Positions 1 to 6,191 of a stretch of 6,436 nt of DNA are shown in pieces (position 1 is the first letter of the stretch; each line of letters opens with the position of its first letter). Origin of the DNA: an uncultured Desulfobacterales bacterium (GTDB taxonomy: Bacteria; Desulfobacterota; Desulfobacteria; Desulfobacterales; JAFDCJ01). The stretch spans positions 1 to 6,436 of the forward strand of contig CALZJV010000354.1 in the NCBI GenBank assembly GCA_945787595.1, in the 5' to 3' direction. Both the position numbers and the translations under genes were made by a program. The notes beneath the pieces are model-generated. The model made no database searches. It saw only the letters and a program-made list of their open reading frames with translations, and was not told the origin of the DNA.

Positions 1-54
1 TACTGCAGCCAATATGATAAAATCGTCGAAAAAGCGGTGGGAGGACAGAACTGA
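1..54 (+). CDS. 3' end of an unidentified CDS (partial)
   Basis: Seventeen codons and a TGA stop at 52-54 are open from the window edge, reading YCSQYDKIVEKAVGGQN. The helical, charged composition looks like a genuine C-terminus, and the gene would lie directly upstream of korC on the same strand. In four-subunit 2-oxoacid:ferredoxin oxidoreductase loci the thiamine-diphosphate beta subunit (KorB) commonly precedes the gamma subunit, so KorB is the natural guess. The tail itself carries no diagnostic motif, so this identity is inference from position only. A second frame is also open across these bases and reads a less protein-like sequence. The stop is followed at once by a short GC-rich hairpin (GGGC-TTC-GCCC, 57-67) with no T run. 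Confidence 0.5.
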   Translation, partial: YCSQYDKIVEKAVGGQN

Positions 55-70
55 TGGGGCTTCGCCCTAA

Positions 71-238
71 TTGGAACGTTGGAATACTGGAATAATGGTT
101 TATTAGGTCTGGGGAAACGAAGTAATTCTTTAAGGGTTCTACTTAGAGGAGGGATTGAAAGCAAAATTAATATTTGGTAAATAATTTTGTTTAAAAGCAA
201 CCTTCCAATATTCCACCATTCCATTATTCCATTTTTCC
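71..238. repeat. Inverted-repeat element with 8-bp-period TGGAATA arms
   Basis: The left arm (71-98) is built of degenerate octamers such as TTGGAACG, TTGGAATA and CTGGAATA. The right arm (201-238) has the same octamers on the opposite strand. Bases 81-98 and 221-238 are complementary at 16 of 18 positions, including a perfect 10-bp block GGAATAATGG/CCATTATTCC. The roughly 120-bp interior (99-200) is AT-rich, has no credible reading frame and shows no strong promoter. The element fills most of the 254-bp gap between the upstream gene end and korC; the remaining 239-308 holds only the korC leader. It resembles a non-autonomous repeat or large cruciform. There is no transposase and no clear target-site duplication. 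Confidence 0.7.
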
Positions 239-308
239 GGCAAGGTACAGGGCTAAAATAAATCTAAACTAAATTCATCATGTTGCAAAACTTAGGGGAT
301 GTATAAAA

Positions 309-854
309 ATGGAAAGATGCAGGATGGTATTTTCGGGCTCAGGTGGCCAGGGCGTGATCACGGCGAGCATTATTCTGGCCGAAGCAGCCGTGCTGTATGA
401 AAACCTGAACTCCGTACAGTCTCAGTCTTACGGCGCTGAGGCACGGGGAGGCGCCACCCGCTCCGATGTCATTATCTCCGATTCGACGATTGACTATCCC
501 AAGGTGATTCAGCCCAATGTGCTGGTCTGCCTCACCCAAGACGCTTATAACAAATTTTATCAGATTATACGCCCCGGAGGACTGTTGATCACCGACACTC
601 GTTATGTAAGGACTCAGAAAAAAGTCGATGCCCAGCAAAGAGAACTTCCCATGTACGAAAGCGTTATGGAAAAAATTGGAAAGCCAATTGTTTTTAACAT
701 CTGCATGCTGGGTTCGGTGATCCGTATGACCGAGCTTATAACTCCCGAGTCCATTATGAAGGCCCTTGAGACTCGGATTCCGCCAGATTTTTTGGATATG
801 AACCGGCTGGCTCTGGATCTGGGGCTGGCCCTCGGCGAGCAGTTTAAATCCTGA
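309..854 (+). CDS. korC: 2-oxoacid:ferredoxin oxidoreductase, gamma subunit
   Basis: This 181-residue protein is the gamma subunit/domain of the pyruvate/2-oxoglutarate:ferredoxin oxidoreductase family. That cytoplasmic complex links oxidative decarboxylation of a 2-oxoacid, or its reverse, to CoA and ferredoxin. Diagnostic features are the N-terminal glycine-rich GSGGQGV (residues 10-16), the block QSQSYGAEARGGATRSDV (37-54), and a Rossmann-like region with PNVLVCLTQDAYNKF and GGLLITDT. The length is normal for a stand-alone gamma subunit. The start is ATG 309, with an AGGGG ribosome site at 294-298, about 10 bases upstream. The alpha, beta and ferredoxin-like subunits are not in the window and should lie upstream, although the 254-bp repeat-bearing gap is wider than usual inside such an operon. 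2-oxoglutarate is the likeliest substrate by similarity to KorC, but another 2-oxoacid cannot be excluded. The gene converges on pilD. Confidence 0.92.
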   Translation: MERCRMVFSGSGGQGVITASIILAEAAVLYENLNSVQSQSYGAEARGGATRSDVIISDSTIDYPKVIQPNVLVCLTQDAYNKFYQIIRPGGLLITDTRYVRTQKKVDAQQRELPMYESVMEKIGKPIVFNICMLGSVIRMTELITPESIMKALETRIPPDFLDMNRLALDLGLALGEQFKS

Positions 855-862
855 CCCGGAGG

Positions 863-911
863 ATTGACTATTGAAAATTGAAGATTGAATATTCAATCGA
901 CAATATTCATT
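863..911. repeat. 7-bp-period inverted repeat between korC and pilD
   Basis: Four tandem heptamers ATTGACT, ATTGAAA, ATTGAAG and ATTGAAT (863-890) meet their own reverse complement at 891. The centre is a perfect 16-bp palindrome, GATTGAATATTCAATC (883-898). The complementarity continues outward less perfectly: 877-890 against 891-904 matches at 12 of 14 positions. The element occupies nearly the whole 61-bp gap between the two converging stop codons. It could pair into an AT-rich hairpin read from either side, but it has no GC-rich stem or clean T run, so a bidirectional terminator role is only a possibility. Confidence 0.7.
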
Positions 912-915
912 TGTT

Positions 916-1689
916 TTACCTCAACAGGTTAAAATACCAGGCGATCAGCGGCGTGCCAAAAAAAATATACGTAATGCTGCCGATGGATAAAAACGGGCCG
1001 AAAGGCACGGCCAGTTTCAGACCCTTGCGGGATTGCAGCATAACGGCCAATCCAGCCAGGGTCCCTACCAGCGATGCTACAAAAATCGTGAAAAGAACCC
1101 CTTTCCAGCCCACAATCGCACCTATCATCGCCAACAATTTGATGTCACCCCCCCCCATACCTTCTTTTTTCGTGATTAGACTGTAAGTCCAGGCAACCAG
1201 AAACAAACTTCCACCCCCAATAAGGATGCCCAATAGTGCTTCAATGTATGTGATGGTAGATATGGCGAAGCCGGCCGCAAAACAAATGGGTATGCCGGGA
1301 AGGGTGATGACATCCGGTATAATACGATGATCCAGGTCAATGAAAGTAACGGCCATTAGAGCGGCGAAGAACAGATAATATATCAATGCCTCGATGGTCA
1401 GACCAAATTTAAGATATGTCCCCAAGGCAAACAGGCCTCCCAAGAGTTCAACCATTGGATATCGCAAGGAAATTTTTGTTCGGCAATGACGACAACGCCC
1501 TTTAAGCCACAGATAGCTTAAGATCGGTATGTTGTCATAGGAGGCGATCAGTGTGCCGCAACTCGAACACATGGAGCGGGGATGAACAATTGATTTTGAG
1601 GCCGGCAGCCGATAGATACATACGTTCAAGAAGCTTCCGATGCATAGGCCGAATATAAAGACGAATACTTCGATTAAATAAGTTAACAT
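916..1689 (-). CDS. pilD: Type IV prepilin peptidase / N-methyltransferase (A24 family)
   Basis: This inner-membrane bifunctional aspartyl protease cleaves the leader of type IV prepilins or type II secretion pseudopilins and methylates the new N-terminus. In the 257-residue form the N-terminal GSFLNV (18-23) and YRLP (26-29) are followed by a zinc-type tetracysteine region, C41-x2-C44 and C66-x2-C69. RYPMVELLGG (76-85) comes next. The two aspartyl-protease motifs are FIDLD (D118/D120) and GGGD (D182). About seven or eight hydrophobic segments cover the rest, and all key residues are present. A TTG at 1693-1695 would add two residues, but ATG 1687-1689 is preferred because AAGGA (minus strand, 1696-1700) lies six bases upstream of it and touches the TTG. 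No pilin or secretion genes are adjacent, so the substrate set is unknown; gspO would be an equally valid name. A 9-base G tract encodes part of the catalytic GGGD. Confidence 0.93.
   Translation of the reverse strand: MLTYLIEVFVFIFGLCIGSFLNVCIYRLPASKSIVHPRSMCSSCGTLIASYDNIPILSYLWLKGRCRHCRTKISLRYPMVELLGGLFALGTYLKFGLTIEALIYYLFFAALMAVTFIDLDHRIIPDVITLPGIPICFAAGFAISTITYIEALLGILIGGGSLFLVAWTYSLITKKEGMGGGDIKLLAMIGAIVGWKGVLFTIFVASLVGTLAGLAVMLQSRKGLKLAVPFGPFLSIGSITYIFFGTPLIAWYFNLLR
1148..1156 (-). repeat. G9 homopolymer tract inside pilD catalytic motif
   Basis: Nine consecutive C on the + strand are nine G in the pilD coding strand, spanning ATG-GGG-GGG-GGT, which encodes Met-Gly-Gly-Gly just before catalytic Asp182. 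The frame is intact at nine bases. Any one-base change would shift the frame and destroy the second active-site aspartate and everything after it. Tracts of this length are prone to slippage in other bacteria. Whether this one varies cannot be seen from one sequence. Confidence 0.85.
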
Positions 1690-1695
1690 GCACAA

Positions 1696-1700
1696 TCCTT
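1696..1700 (-). promoter_or_regulatory. Ribosome-binding site deciding the pilD start
   Basis: AAGGA on the minus strand is followed by six bases (TTGTGC) and then ATG 1689-1687. This spacing is right for the ATG. It leaves zero spacing for the TTG at 1695-1693, which would otherwise extend the protein by two residues. Confidence 0.7.
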
Positions 1701-1798
1701 AATTTTAGCTCACACTTTCAATTAAAATTACAACCTTTTGAAATTCGAATAAAATATCCTATTATTTTGGCATGTTTAACAAAAAAAACAAAGGGATA

Positions 1799-1826
1799 TT
1801 GTCAAAAAAAATATATGTATTATCTT
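1799..1826 (+). promoter_or_regulatory. Candidate sigma-70-type promoter toward lon
   Basis: TTGTCA (1799-1804, five of six against TTGACA) is separated by 16 bases from TATCTT (1821-1826, four of six against TATAAT). If used, transcription would begin near 1833 and give lon a leader of roughly 280 bases containing both structured elements described below. The surrounding DNA is very AT-rich, so a chance match is quite possible. Confidence 0.25.
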
Positions 1827-1870
1827 ACGTTACAGCTTTATGTCCGTGTTTCCAAAATTATTTTGAGAAC

Positions 1871-1925
1871 AAACCCGAAGTCCGGCAATTCAGTCATCGG
1901 GTTTCGTTATTCAGGCCCTGAATTG
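1871..1925 (+). promoter_or_regulatory. Competing stem-loops upstream of lon (possible leader RNA structure)
   Basis: Three perfect pairings overlap here. Stem A pairs AAACCCGA (1871-1878) with TCGGGTTT (1897-1904). Stem B pairs CAATTCAG (1886-1893) with CTGAATTG (1918-1925). Stem C pairs ATTCAGG (1909-1915) with CCTGAAT (1917-1923). Stem B's left arm lies in the loop of stem A, giving an H-type pseudoknot topology if both form. Stems B and C compete for the same 3' arm. This is either a folded leader RNA or a set of DNA sites for a regulator. I do not recognise it as a known riboswitch. Confidence 0.35.
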
Positions 1926-1957
1926 TGAATTTTGTGCAGTTTATGGCAAAACATTTC

Positions 1958-2038
1958 GCCACCAAGACACCAAGACACAAAAATGAATTCCAACCAAAGA
2001 ATTTCCTTTGTGTCTTTCTGCCTTTGTGGCAATTTTTT
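1958..2038 (+). repeat. 8-bp-period inverted repeat with terminator-like T6 before lon
   Basis: The left arm (1958-1981) contains ACCAAGAC twice in tandem. The right arm (2007-2030) contains related octamers on the opposite strand, such as TTTGTGTC, TTTCTGCC and TTTGTGGC. The arms are complementary at 20 of 24 positions across a 25-base loop, and six T at 2033-2038 follow the stem. Read on the + strand this looks like an intrinsic terminator in the lon leader, 77 bases before the lon start. It belongs to the same style of short-period inverted element as those at 71-238 and 863-911, with a different unit sequence, so the terminator look may be incidental. Confidence 0.65.
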
Positions 2039-2104
2039 CCGGTTTATCCGGGTTAGGTATCTTTAAAATGTGGCAGGTGTTCGGATTCTTCCCACCGAGC
2101 GCCC

Positions 2105-2109
2105 GGGAG
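2105..2109 (+). promoter_or_regulatory. Ribosome-binding site deciding the lon start
   Basis: GGGAG is placed five bases before ATG 2115-2117. The frame is open further upstream to a GTG at 2070, which would add 15 residues (beginning MAGVRILP) but has only a weak TAGGT upstream. The ATG is therefore preferred. Confidence 0.6.
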
Positions 2110-2114
2110 TGAAA

Positions 2115-4613
2115 ATGGCCGAAACTGACAGAGATGATTTGATCAGCATTATTGAAGACGACGAAAAAGATGAACAAATACCCGGCATTCTGCCCTTGAT
2201 GCCCGTGCGTGATGTGGTCATGTTTACCGACATGGTTTTACCCCTTTTTGTGGGTCGCGAGAAATCGATGCGGGCGGTACAGGAGGCTGTGGCCAAAGAG
2301 GGTTATCTGTTTCTGGCTACCCAGAAAGATCCGGCTATCGAGGATCCGGATACCGATGAGATATTCACAACCGGCACCATCAGCCGGGTTTTGCGGATGC
2401 TCAAACTTCCCGATGGCGGCATTAAAGTTCTCGTTCAAGGCTTTGCCAAAGCAAGGATTGAGAAGTATACTCGCAGACGATCCTTGTACCGCGTGAAGGT
2501 GGCAATGATCCAAGAACCACCGGTTGAAGACATCAGTTTAGAAACAGAAGCCTTGATGCGAAACGTCAGAGAACACTGCGAGAAGATTTCAGTCTTGCGC
2601 GGCGAGATGACCGGCGATGTCATCACCATTTTGCAGAGTGTGCAGGAGCCGGGCAAACTGGCGGATCTCGTGGCATCGAATTTAAGACTGAAAATTGAAG
2701 ACGCCCAGGGAATGCTTGAGATTACGGACCCTCTGGAACGTCTGAGGAAGGTCAATGGCCTGCTTTCTCGAGAAGTGCAGCTGTCGACCGTGCAAGCGAA
2801 GATTCAATCCGAAGTTAAGGATGAAATTTCTAAAAGCCAGCGGGACTATTTTTTACGCGAGCAGGTCCGAGCTATCTACAAGGAATTGGGAGATCAGGAT
2901 GAGGGTGCTCACGAGCTGGTAGAATTCCAAAAGAAAATAAAAAAGGCCAGGATGTCGAAGGAAGCTGGCAGGGAAGCGGCCAAACAGTTAAAAAGACTGG
3001 AACAGATGCACCCTGACTCGGCGGAATCCACAGTTATTCGTACTTATCTGGATTGGCTGGTAGATATGCCCTGGAGCAAGTCCTCGAAAGATATGATTGA
3101 CATCATGCAGGCCAAAAAGGTTCTGGACAAAGATCATTACGGGCTTGAAACCGTTAAAAATCGCATTCTGGAGTATTTAAGTGTTCGAAAACTCAACCCA
3201 AAAATGAAAGGCCCGATTTTATGTTTTGTGGGACCGCCGGGTGTCGGTAAGACATCCCTAGGCCAATCTATAGCTCGGGCTATGAAACGAAAATTTATTC
3301 GCATTTCCCTGGGTGGCATTCGGGATGAAGCCGAAATCCGGGGACACCGCCGCACCTATATTGGTGCCTTGCCGGGTCGTATCTTGCAGGGTCTGAAGCA
3401 ATGCAGAACCAACAACCCGGTATTCATGATGGATGAAATTGACAAATTGGGGTCGGATTTTCGCGGTGACCCGTCCTCCGCACTGCTGGAAGCCCTCGAT
3501 CCTGAACAGAACTTCGATTTCAGCGATCACTTTCTCAACCTGCCGTTTGATTTGTCCAAGGTTATGTTTATCCTCACCGCCAACGCAACTGATACGATAC
3601 CGTCGGCGTTGCTGGATCGTATGGAAGTGATCAATCTTTCCGGGTACACCGAGGAAGAAAAGGCAGCAATCGCAGCGAAACATCTTCTTCCCCGGCAGAT
3701 CAAGGAAAACGGCTTGAAACCAAAAATTTTGTCGATCAGCACAGGTGCGATGCGACAAATCATTCGTGAATATACATGTGAGGCTGGGCTTAGAAATCTT
3801 GAGCGTGAGATTGGCACCATTTGCCGTAAAATTGCTCGCCAAATCGCCGAGGGCAAGAAAAAGAGATTTCAGATTACGAAAGGCAATTTGCATATATTTT
3901 TGGGGATTGCCAAATATATTCCGGAGATGGATCAAGAAGGAAGTCAGGTAGGCTTGGCAACGGGTTTGGCTTGGACCCAGGTGGGAGGTGAGGTACTATA
4001 TGTCGAGGCGACCTTGATCGGCGGAAAAGGCGAGTTGATTGTCACCGGGCAACTCGGAGATGTCATGCAGGAGTCCGCCCGGGCAGCCGTAACTTACGCC
4101 AGGGCCAACATCGATTCTTTGGGCGTGAAAAAGAAGGACTTTGACAATTTGGACATTCATATTCATGTGCCCGCCGGAGCAATTCCCAAGGACGGCCCCT
4201 CGGCTGGTATTGCCATGGCCACAGCACTGATTTCAGCTCTGACGGAGCGGCCGACACGCAATGATGTCGCCATGACGGGTGAAATTACTCTCAGGGGAAG
4301 AGTCCTACCTATTGGTGGCTTGAAAGAAAAGGCACTGGGTGCCCTGCGAGCTGGAATTCGCAAGGTCATTATTCCTGAAAAAAACAAAAAGGATCTGACA
4401 GAGATTCCGCAAAATGTTAAGCGCAGACTCACGTTTATACCAGTACGACGCATGGAAGATGTTCTGTCGGATTCCTTGGTTGACAGGATTACAGAGGTCG
4501 GAAGACAGAAGGCAGAAGCCGGAGGACGGAAGACAGAGGTCGGAAGACAGAAAGCAGGAGTCAGAAGTGAGCAGACAGATGGCGAAAGAAGGATGTTAGA
4601 AACCGGTATCTAG
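2115..4613 (+). CDS. lon: ATP-dependent Lon (LonA) protease with repeat-derived C-terminal tail
   Basis: This 832-residue cytoplasmic AAA+ serine protease degrades misfolded and regulatory proteins. The order is an acidic N-terminus, the Lon N-terminal substrate-binding domain (about 22-220, starting [14 protein letters not shown]), and a coiled-coil linker (about 220-275, with QRDYFLREQ). The AAA+ module has Walker A GPPGVGKT (373-380), Walker B MMDEID (D440/E441), a sensor-1 Asn near 490 and an arginine finger near 502. The S16 protease domain has catalytic Ser696 in KDGPSAG and Lys739 in [10 protein letters not shown]. Spacings match E. coli Lon (Walker A Lys, Ser and Lys are all offset by 17), so the enzyme should be active. 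The normal family end is near residue 793. A further 39 residues (794-832) come from a 7-bp tandem repeat, making the protein longer than the 784 residues of E. coli Lon. Tandem stops TAG TAA end the gene. tsaB follows 69 bases later and may be co-transcribed. The leader holds possible regulatory structures. Confidence 0.96.
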   Translation: MAETDRDDLISIIEDDEKDEQIPGILPLMPVRDVVMFTDMVLPLFVGREKSMRAVQEAVAKEGYLFLATQKDPAIEDPDTDEIFTTGTISRVLRMLKLPDGGIKVLVQGFAKARIEKYTRRRSLYRVKVAMIQEPPVEDISLETEALMRNVREHCEKISVLRGEMTGDVITILQSVQEPGKLADLVASNLRLKIEDAQGMLEITDPLERLRKVNGLLSREVQLSTVQAKIQSEVKDEISKSQRDYFLREQVRAIYKELGDQDEGAHELVEFQKKIKKARMSKEAGREAAKQLKRLEQMHPDSAESTVIRTYLDWLVDMPWSKSSKDMIDIMQAKKVLDKDHYGLETVKNRILEYLSVRKLNPKMKGPILCFVGPPGVGKTSLGQSIARAMKRKFIRISLGGIRDEAEIRGHRRTYIGALPGRILQGLKQCRTNNPVFMMDEIDKLGSDFRGDPSSALLEALDPEQNFDFSDHFLNLPFDLSKVMFILTANATDTIPSALLDRMEVINLSGYTEEEKAAIAAKHLLPRQIKENGLKPKILSISTGAMRQIIREYTCEAGLRNLEREIGTICRKIARQIAEGKKKRFQITKGNLHIFLGIAKYIPEMDQEGSQVGLATGLAWTQVGGEVLYVEATLIGGKGELIVTGQLGDVMQESARAAVTYARANIDSLGVKKKDFDNLDIHIHVPAGAIPKDGPSAGIAMATALISALTERPTRNDVAMTGEITLRGRVLPIGGLKEKALGALRAGIRKVIIPEKNKKDLTEIPQNVKRRLTFIPVRRMEDVLSDSLVDRITEVGRQKAEAGGRKTEVGRQKAGVRSEQTDGERRMLETGI
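4494..4584 (+). repeat. 7-bp-period tandem repeat translated at the 3' end of lon
   Basis: Thirteen consecutive degenerate heptamers of the GAAGACA/GAGGTCG type fill exactly 91 bases. Within them, 25-bp copies at 4491-4515 and 4533-4557 differ at one base and are offset by 42 bp. Because seven is not a multiple of three, the coding pattern repeats every 21 bp. The protein therefore shows a seven-residue period, with units such as EVGRQKA, then EAGGRKT, then EVGRQKA again. The array begins just after the canonical Lon C-terminus ([13 protein letters not shown]), so it appears to have displaced the original stop codon. Base content is strongly purine-rich compared with the rest of lon. Confidence 0.85.
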
Positions 4614-4682
4614 TAAGCAGAGATCCACAACCGAAAACGATCCACTATCATCATCAATCCAGACGATCCGAATCATGTTGCC

Positions 4683-5372
4683 ATGAAAATCCTTGCGCTG
4701 GATACGGCTACGCAGAGTTGCAGTGTCGCAATAATTAACGATGGATCGCTGCTGGCCGAGTTGACCAAGGTCGACAACAAGACCCATTCGCGACATTTAA
4801 TGGACATCATCAAGATCGTCTGCAATCTAGCCGACCTTAAAGCTGGGGATGTGGATAAATTTGCCGTAACCATAGGACCGGGCTCTTTTACCGGGTTACG
4901 CATCGGGATCAGCACCATTAAGGGATTGGCCTTTTCCTTAGGCAAGCCGGTGGTAGGGGTTTCAAGCCTCGATGCCCTCGCCTGGCAGTGTGCCCAAAGT
5001 GCCTATCTGATTTGCCCATTAATGGATGCTCGCAAAAAAGAGGTCTATGCCTGTCGTTATCGCTTCAAAGATAATGAATTAATAAAAGATGGTACTGAAA
5101 AAGTCGCTTCACCTAGCGAGGCCCTGCGCGGCATCCGGGAGCCGAGTATATTTATAGGTAACGCAGTACACATTTACCGGGATAAAATATCTGCCGAGTT
5201 AGGTGAATTGGCGCATTTTGCTGCTTGGGGTCAACATACTATCCGGGCTTCTTCTATCGCCTGGTTAAGTATGAGCGGTTTTTACAGACAACAACCCGAC
5301 GATGTCGCATTGCTGGTTCCACAGTATATTCGCAAACCGGATGCCGAGGTCAAAGCCATAGCAAATGGATAA
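4683..5372 (+). CDS. tsaB: tRNA threonylcarbamoyladenosine biosynthesis protein TsaB
   Basis: This 229-residue cytoplasmic protein is the TsaB (YeaZ) partner that supports TsaD and TsaE in making the universal t6A37 modification of ANN-decoding tRNAs. It has the ASKHA-type start MKILALDTATQSCSVAI (1-17) and the THSRHLM segment (34-40). The family signature GPGSFTGLRIG lies at 65-75, followed by STIKGLAFSLGKPVVGVSSLDALA. DARKKEVYA is at 115-123. The length is normal for the family. TsaB is thought to be a scaffold and not itself a catalyst. The start at ATG 4683 is fixed by the conserved MKILALDT. No Shine-Dalgarno sequence is visible before it, and no other start codon occurs between it and the in-frame TAA at 4614. 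The gene is in the same reading frame as lon, separated by tandem stops and 69 bases, with no terminator between them, so co-transcription is plausible. tsaD and tsaE are not in the window. Confidence 0.94.
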   Translation: MKILALDTATQSCSVAIINDGSLLAELTKVDNKTHSRHLMDIIKIVCNLADLKAGDVDKFAVTIGPGSFTGLRIGISTIKGLAFSLGKPVVGVSSLDALAWQCAQSAYLICPLMDARKKEVYACRYRFKDNELIKDGTEKVASPSEALRGIREPSIFIGNAVHIYRDKISAELGELAHFAAWGQHTIRASSIAWLSMSGFYRQQPDDVALLVPQYIRKPDAEVKAIANG

Positions 5373-5396
5373 TTGGCTGAAATTTTAAGGTTATCC

Positions 5397-5424
5397 TTGA
5401 CAAGGCGATCAGCGATTGTTAAAT
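5397..5424 (+). promoter_or_regulatory. Candidate promoter for psd
   Basis: A perfect TTGACA (5397-5402) is followed after 16 bases by TTAAAT (5419-5424, four of six against TATAAT), predicting a start near 5431 and a leader of about 70 bases. The -35 lies in a small palindrome, CCTTG-A-CAAGG (5395-5405). Just downstream is a perfect AT palindrome, AATAAAAA-G-TTTTTATT (5422-5438). Either could be an operator. The 127-bp gap between tsaB and psd shows no clear terminator. Confidence 0.45.
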
Positions 5425-5499
5425 AAAAAGTTTTTATTCAAACTAAATGCTTTGATAGCTTTTATTCGTGAACACCTACTATTTCTAAACCACATTTAA

Positions 5500-6171
5500 A
5501 TGGATAAATTCACCAAATCGGATCTTCCCAACCGGACGGCCTTTCCGATCGCAAGCGCCGCATATGCGCTGATTATCGCAGCGGCCTTTGTGACTGCCGT
5601 GCTGGCGTTATTGGGGCTTACGACCCTCACTTTGATTGCTCTGGTTATAACGTTTTGTATTTGCGGTTTTTTTAGAGATCCGGACCGGATTATTCCCGCT
5701 GAAAAAGGCATTGTGGTATCTCCTGCGGACGGGAAAGTCATTTTGGCCGACACCATTGACAACGGCCCCTTTGTTAGCGGGCAGGCCATGAAAATCAGCA
5801 TTTTTATGTCGGTATTTAATGTTCATGTCAACCGGATACCCTACGATGGTCGGGTAAAAGAAATAGACTATTATCCCGGAAAATTTTTTTCGGCGAATCT
5901 AGACAAAGCTTCCTTGCAAAACGAACACAATGCCGTCTTTGTCGAGATGGATAACTCAAAGCCATTGTGTGTGGTTCAGGTTGCAGGTCTGATCGCAAGA
6001 CGGATTATCTGCAACATACAACCGGGCGACCACGTGCTTCGCGGGCAACGTTTCGGACTTATTTGCTTTGGTTCCCGGCTCGATGTCTATCTGCCGCCGG
6101 ATATCAAGCTGAGAGTGGCTGTGGGTGACAAGGTAAAAGCGGGTACATCCATATTGGGGCAATTTGTATAA
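5500..6171 (+). CDS. psd: Phosphatidylserine decarboxylase, short archaeal-type proenzyme
   Basis: This 223-residue membrane-associated enzyme converts phosphatidylserine to phosphatidylethanolamine using a pyruvoyl group made by self-cleavage. A hydrophobic N-terminal region (about 22-55, probably two membrane-associated helices) precedes FFRDPDR (57-63). SPADGKV (74-80), NVHVNRIPYDG (107-117) and YYPGKFFSANLDKAS (124-138) follow. Near the C-terminus is RFGLICFGSRLDVYLP. Cleavage is expected between Gly191 and Ser192, giving a 191-residue beta chain and a 32-residue alpha chain whose new N-terminal Ser becomes pyruvoyl. The short length and FGS (not LGS) cleavage site fit the archaeal-type family common in anaerobic bacteria. 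The start is tightly bounded: TAA at 5497-5499 is in frame directly before ATG 5500, and no later Met occurs before residue 97. No Shine-Dalgarno is visible. pssA, which supplies the substrate and often neighbours this gene, is not in the window; asd follows. Confidence 0.93.
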   Translation: MDKFTKSDLPNRTAFPIASAAYALIIAAAFVTAVLALLGLTTLTLIALVITFCICGFFRDPDRIIPAEKGIVVSPADGKVILADTIDNGPFVSGQAMKISIFMSVFNVHVNRIPYDGRVKEIDYYPGKFFSANLDKASLQNEHNAVFVEMDNSKPLCVVQVAGLIARRIICNIQPGDHVLRGQRFGLICFGSRLDVYLPPDIKLRVAVGDKVKAGTSILGQFV

Positions 6172-6191
6172 AAAAATTTGAAATTCAAAAA

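Larger units (their letters stand above)
1690..2114. other. Non-coding region between divergent pilD and lon
   Basis: These 425 bases contain no credible gene; short frames here lack ribosome sites and family resemblance. The pilD-proximal half (about 1700-1860) is very AT-rich, with A runs at 1782-1789 and 1804-1811, and is the likely location of both outward promoters. On the minus strand a weak TTGTTA/GATATT pair could serve pilD, but such matches are expected by chance in this composition. The lon-proximal half holds alternative stem-loops (1871-1925) and an octamer-repeat hairpin followed by T6 (1958-2038), described separately. No heat-shock consensus (CIRCE or sigma-32 type) is evident in front of lon. 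Confidence 0.75.

Noticed and set aside
57..67. GGGC-TTC-GCCC hairpin after the first stop codon as an intrinsic terminator
   Set aside because: The stem is only 4 bp and is followed by mixed sequence, not a T run; it may simply be the edge of the repeat element.
339..896. A 185-codon open frame on the minus strand opposite korC
   Set aside because: It is a shadow of korC, whose protein matches its family over the full length. The antisense product has no recognisable motif and no ribosome site.
878..1186. A 102-codon + strand open frame starting in the korC-pilD gap
   Set aside because: Almost all of it is antisense to the pilD C-terminus, and it starts within the palindromic repeat; no ribosome site or family resemblance.
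2070..2114. Upstream GTG start extending Lon by 15 residues
   Set aside because: The extra residues are not typical of the family, and the ATG at 2115 has a better ribosome site at 2105-2109.
3258..3935. A 225-codon open frame on the minus strand inside lon
   Set aside because: It lies entirely within the AAA+ and following region of lon, which is coding by motif evidence; the antisense translation shows no family features.
4494..4584. Tandem arrays considered as CRISPR
   Set aside because: Units are 7-8 bp, degenerate and contiguous, without unique spacers of 30-40 bp, and no cas genes are near.
4614..4682. Possible Lon-TsaB fusion or readthrough because both are in the same frame
   Set aside because: Two consecutive stops (TAG TAA) separate them, and the intervening translation has no protein-like character.
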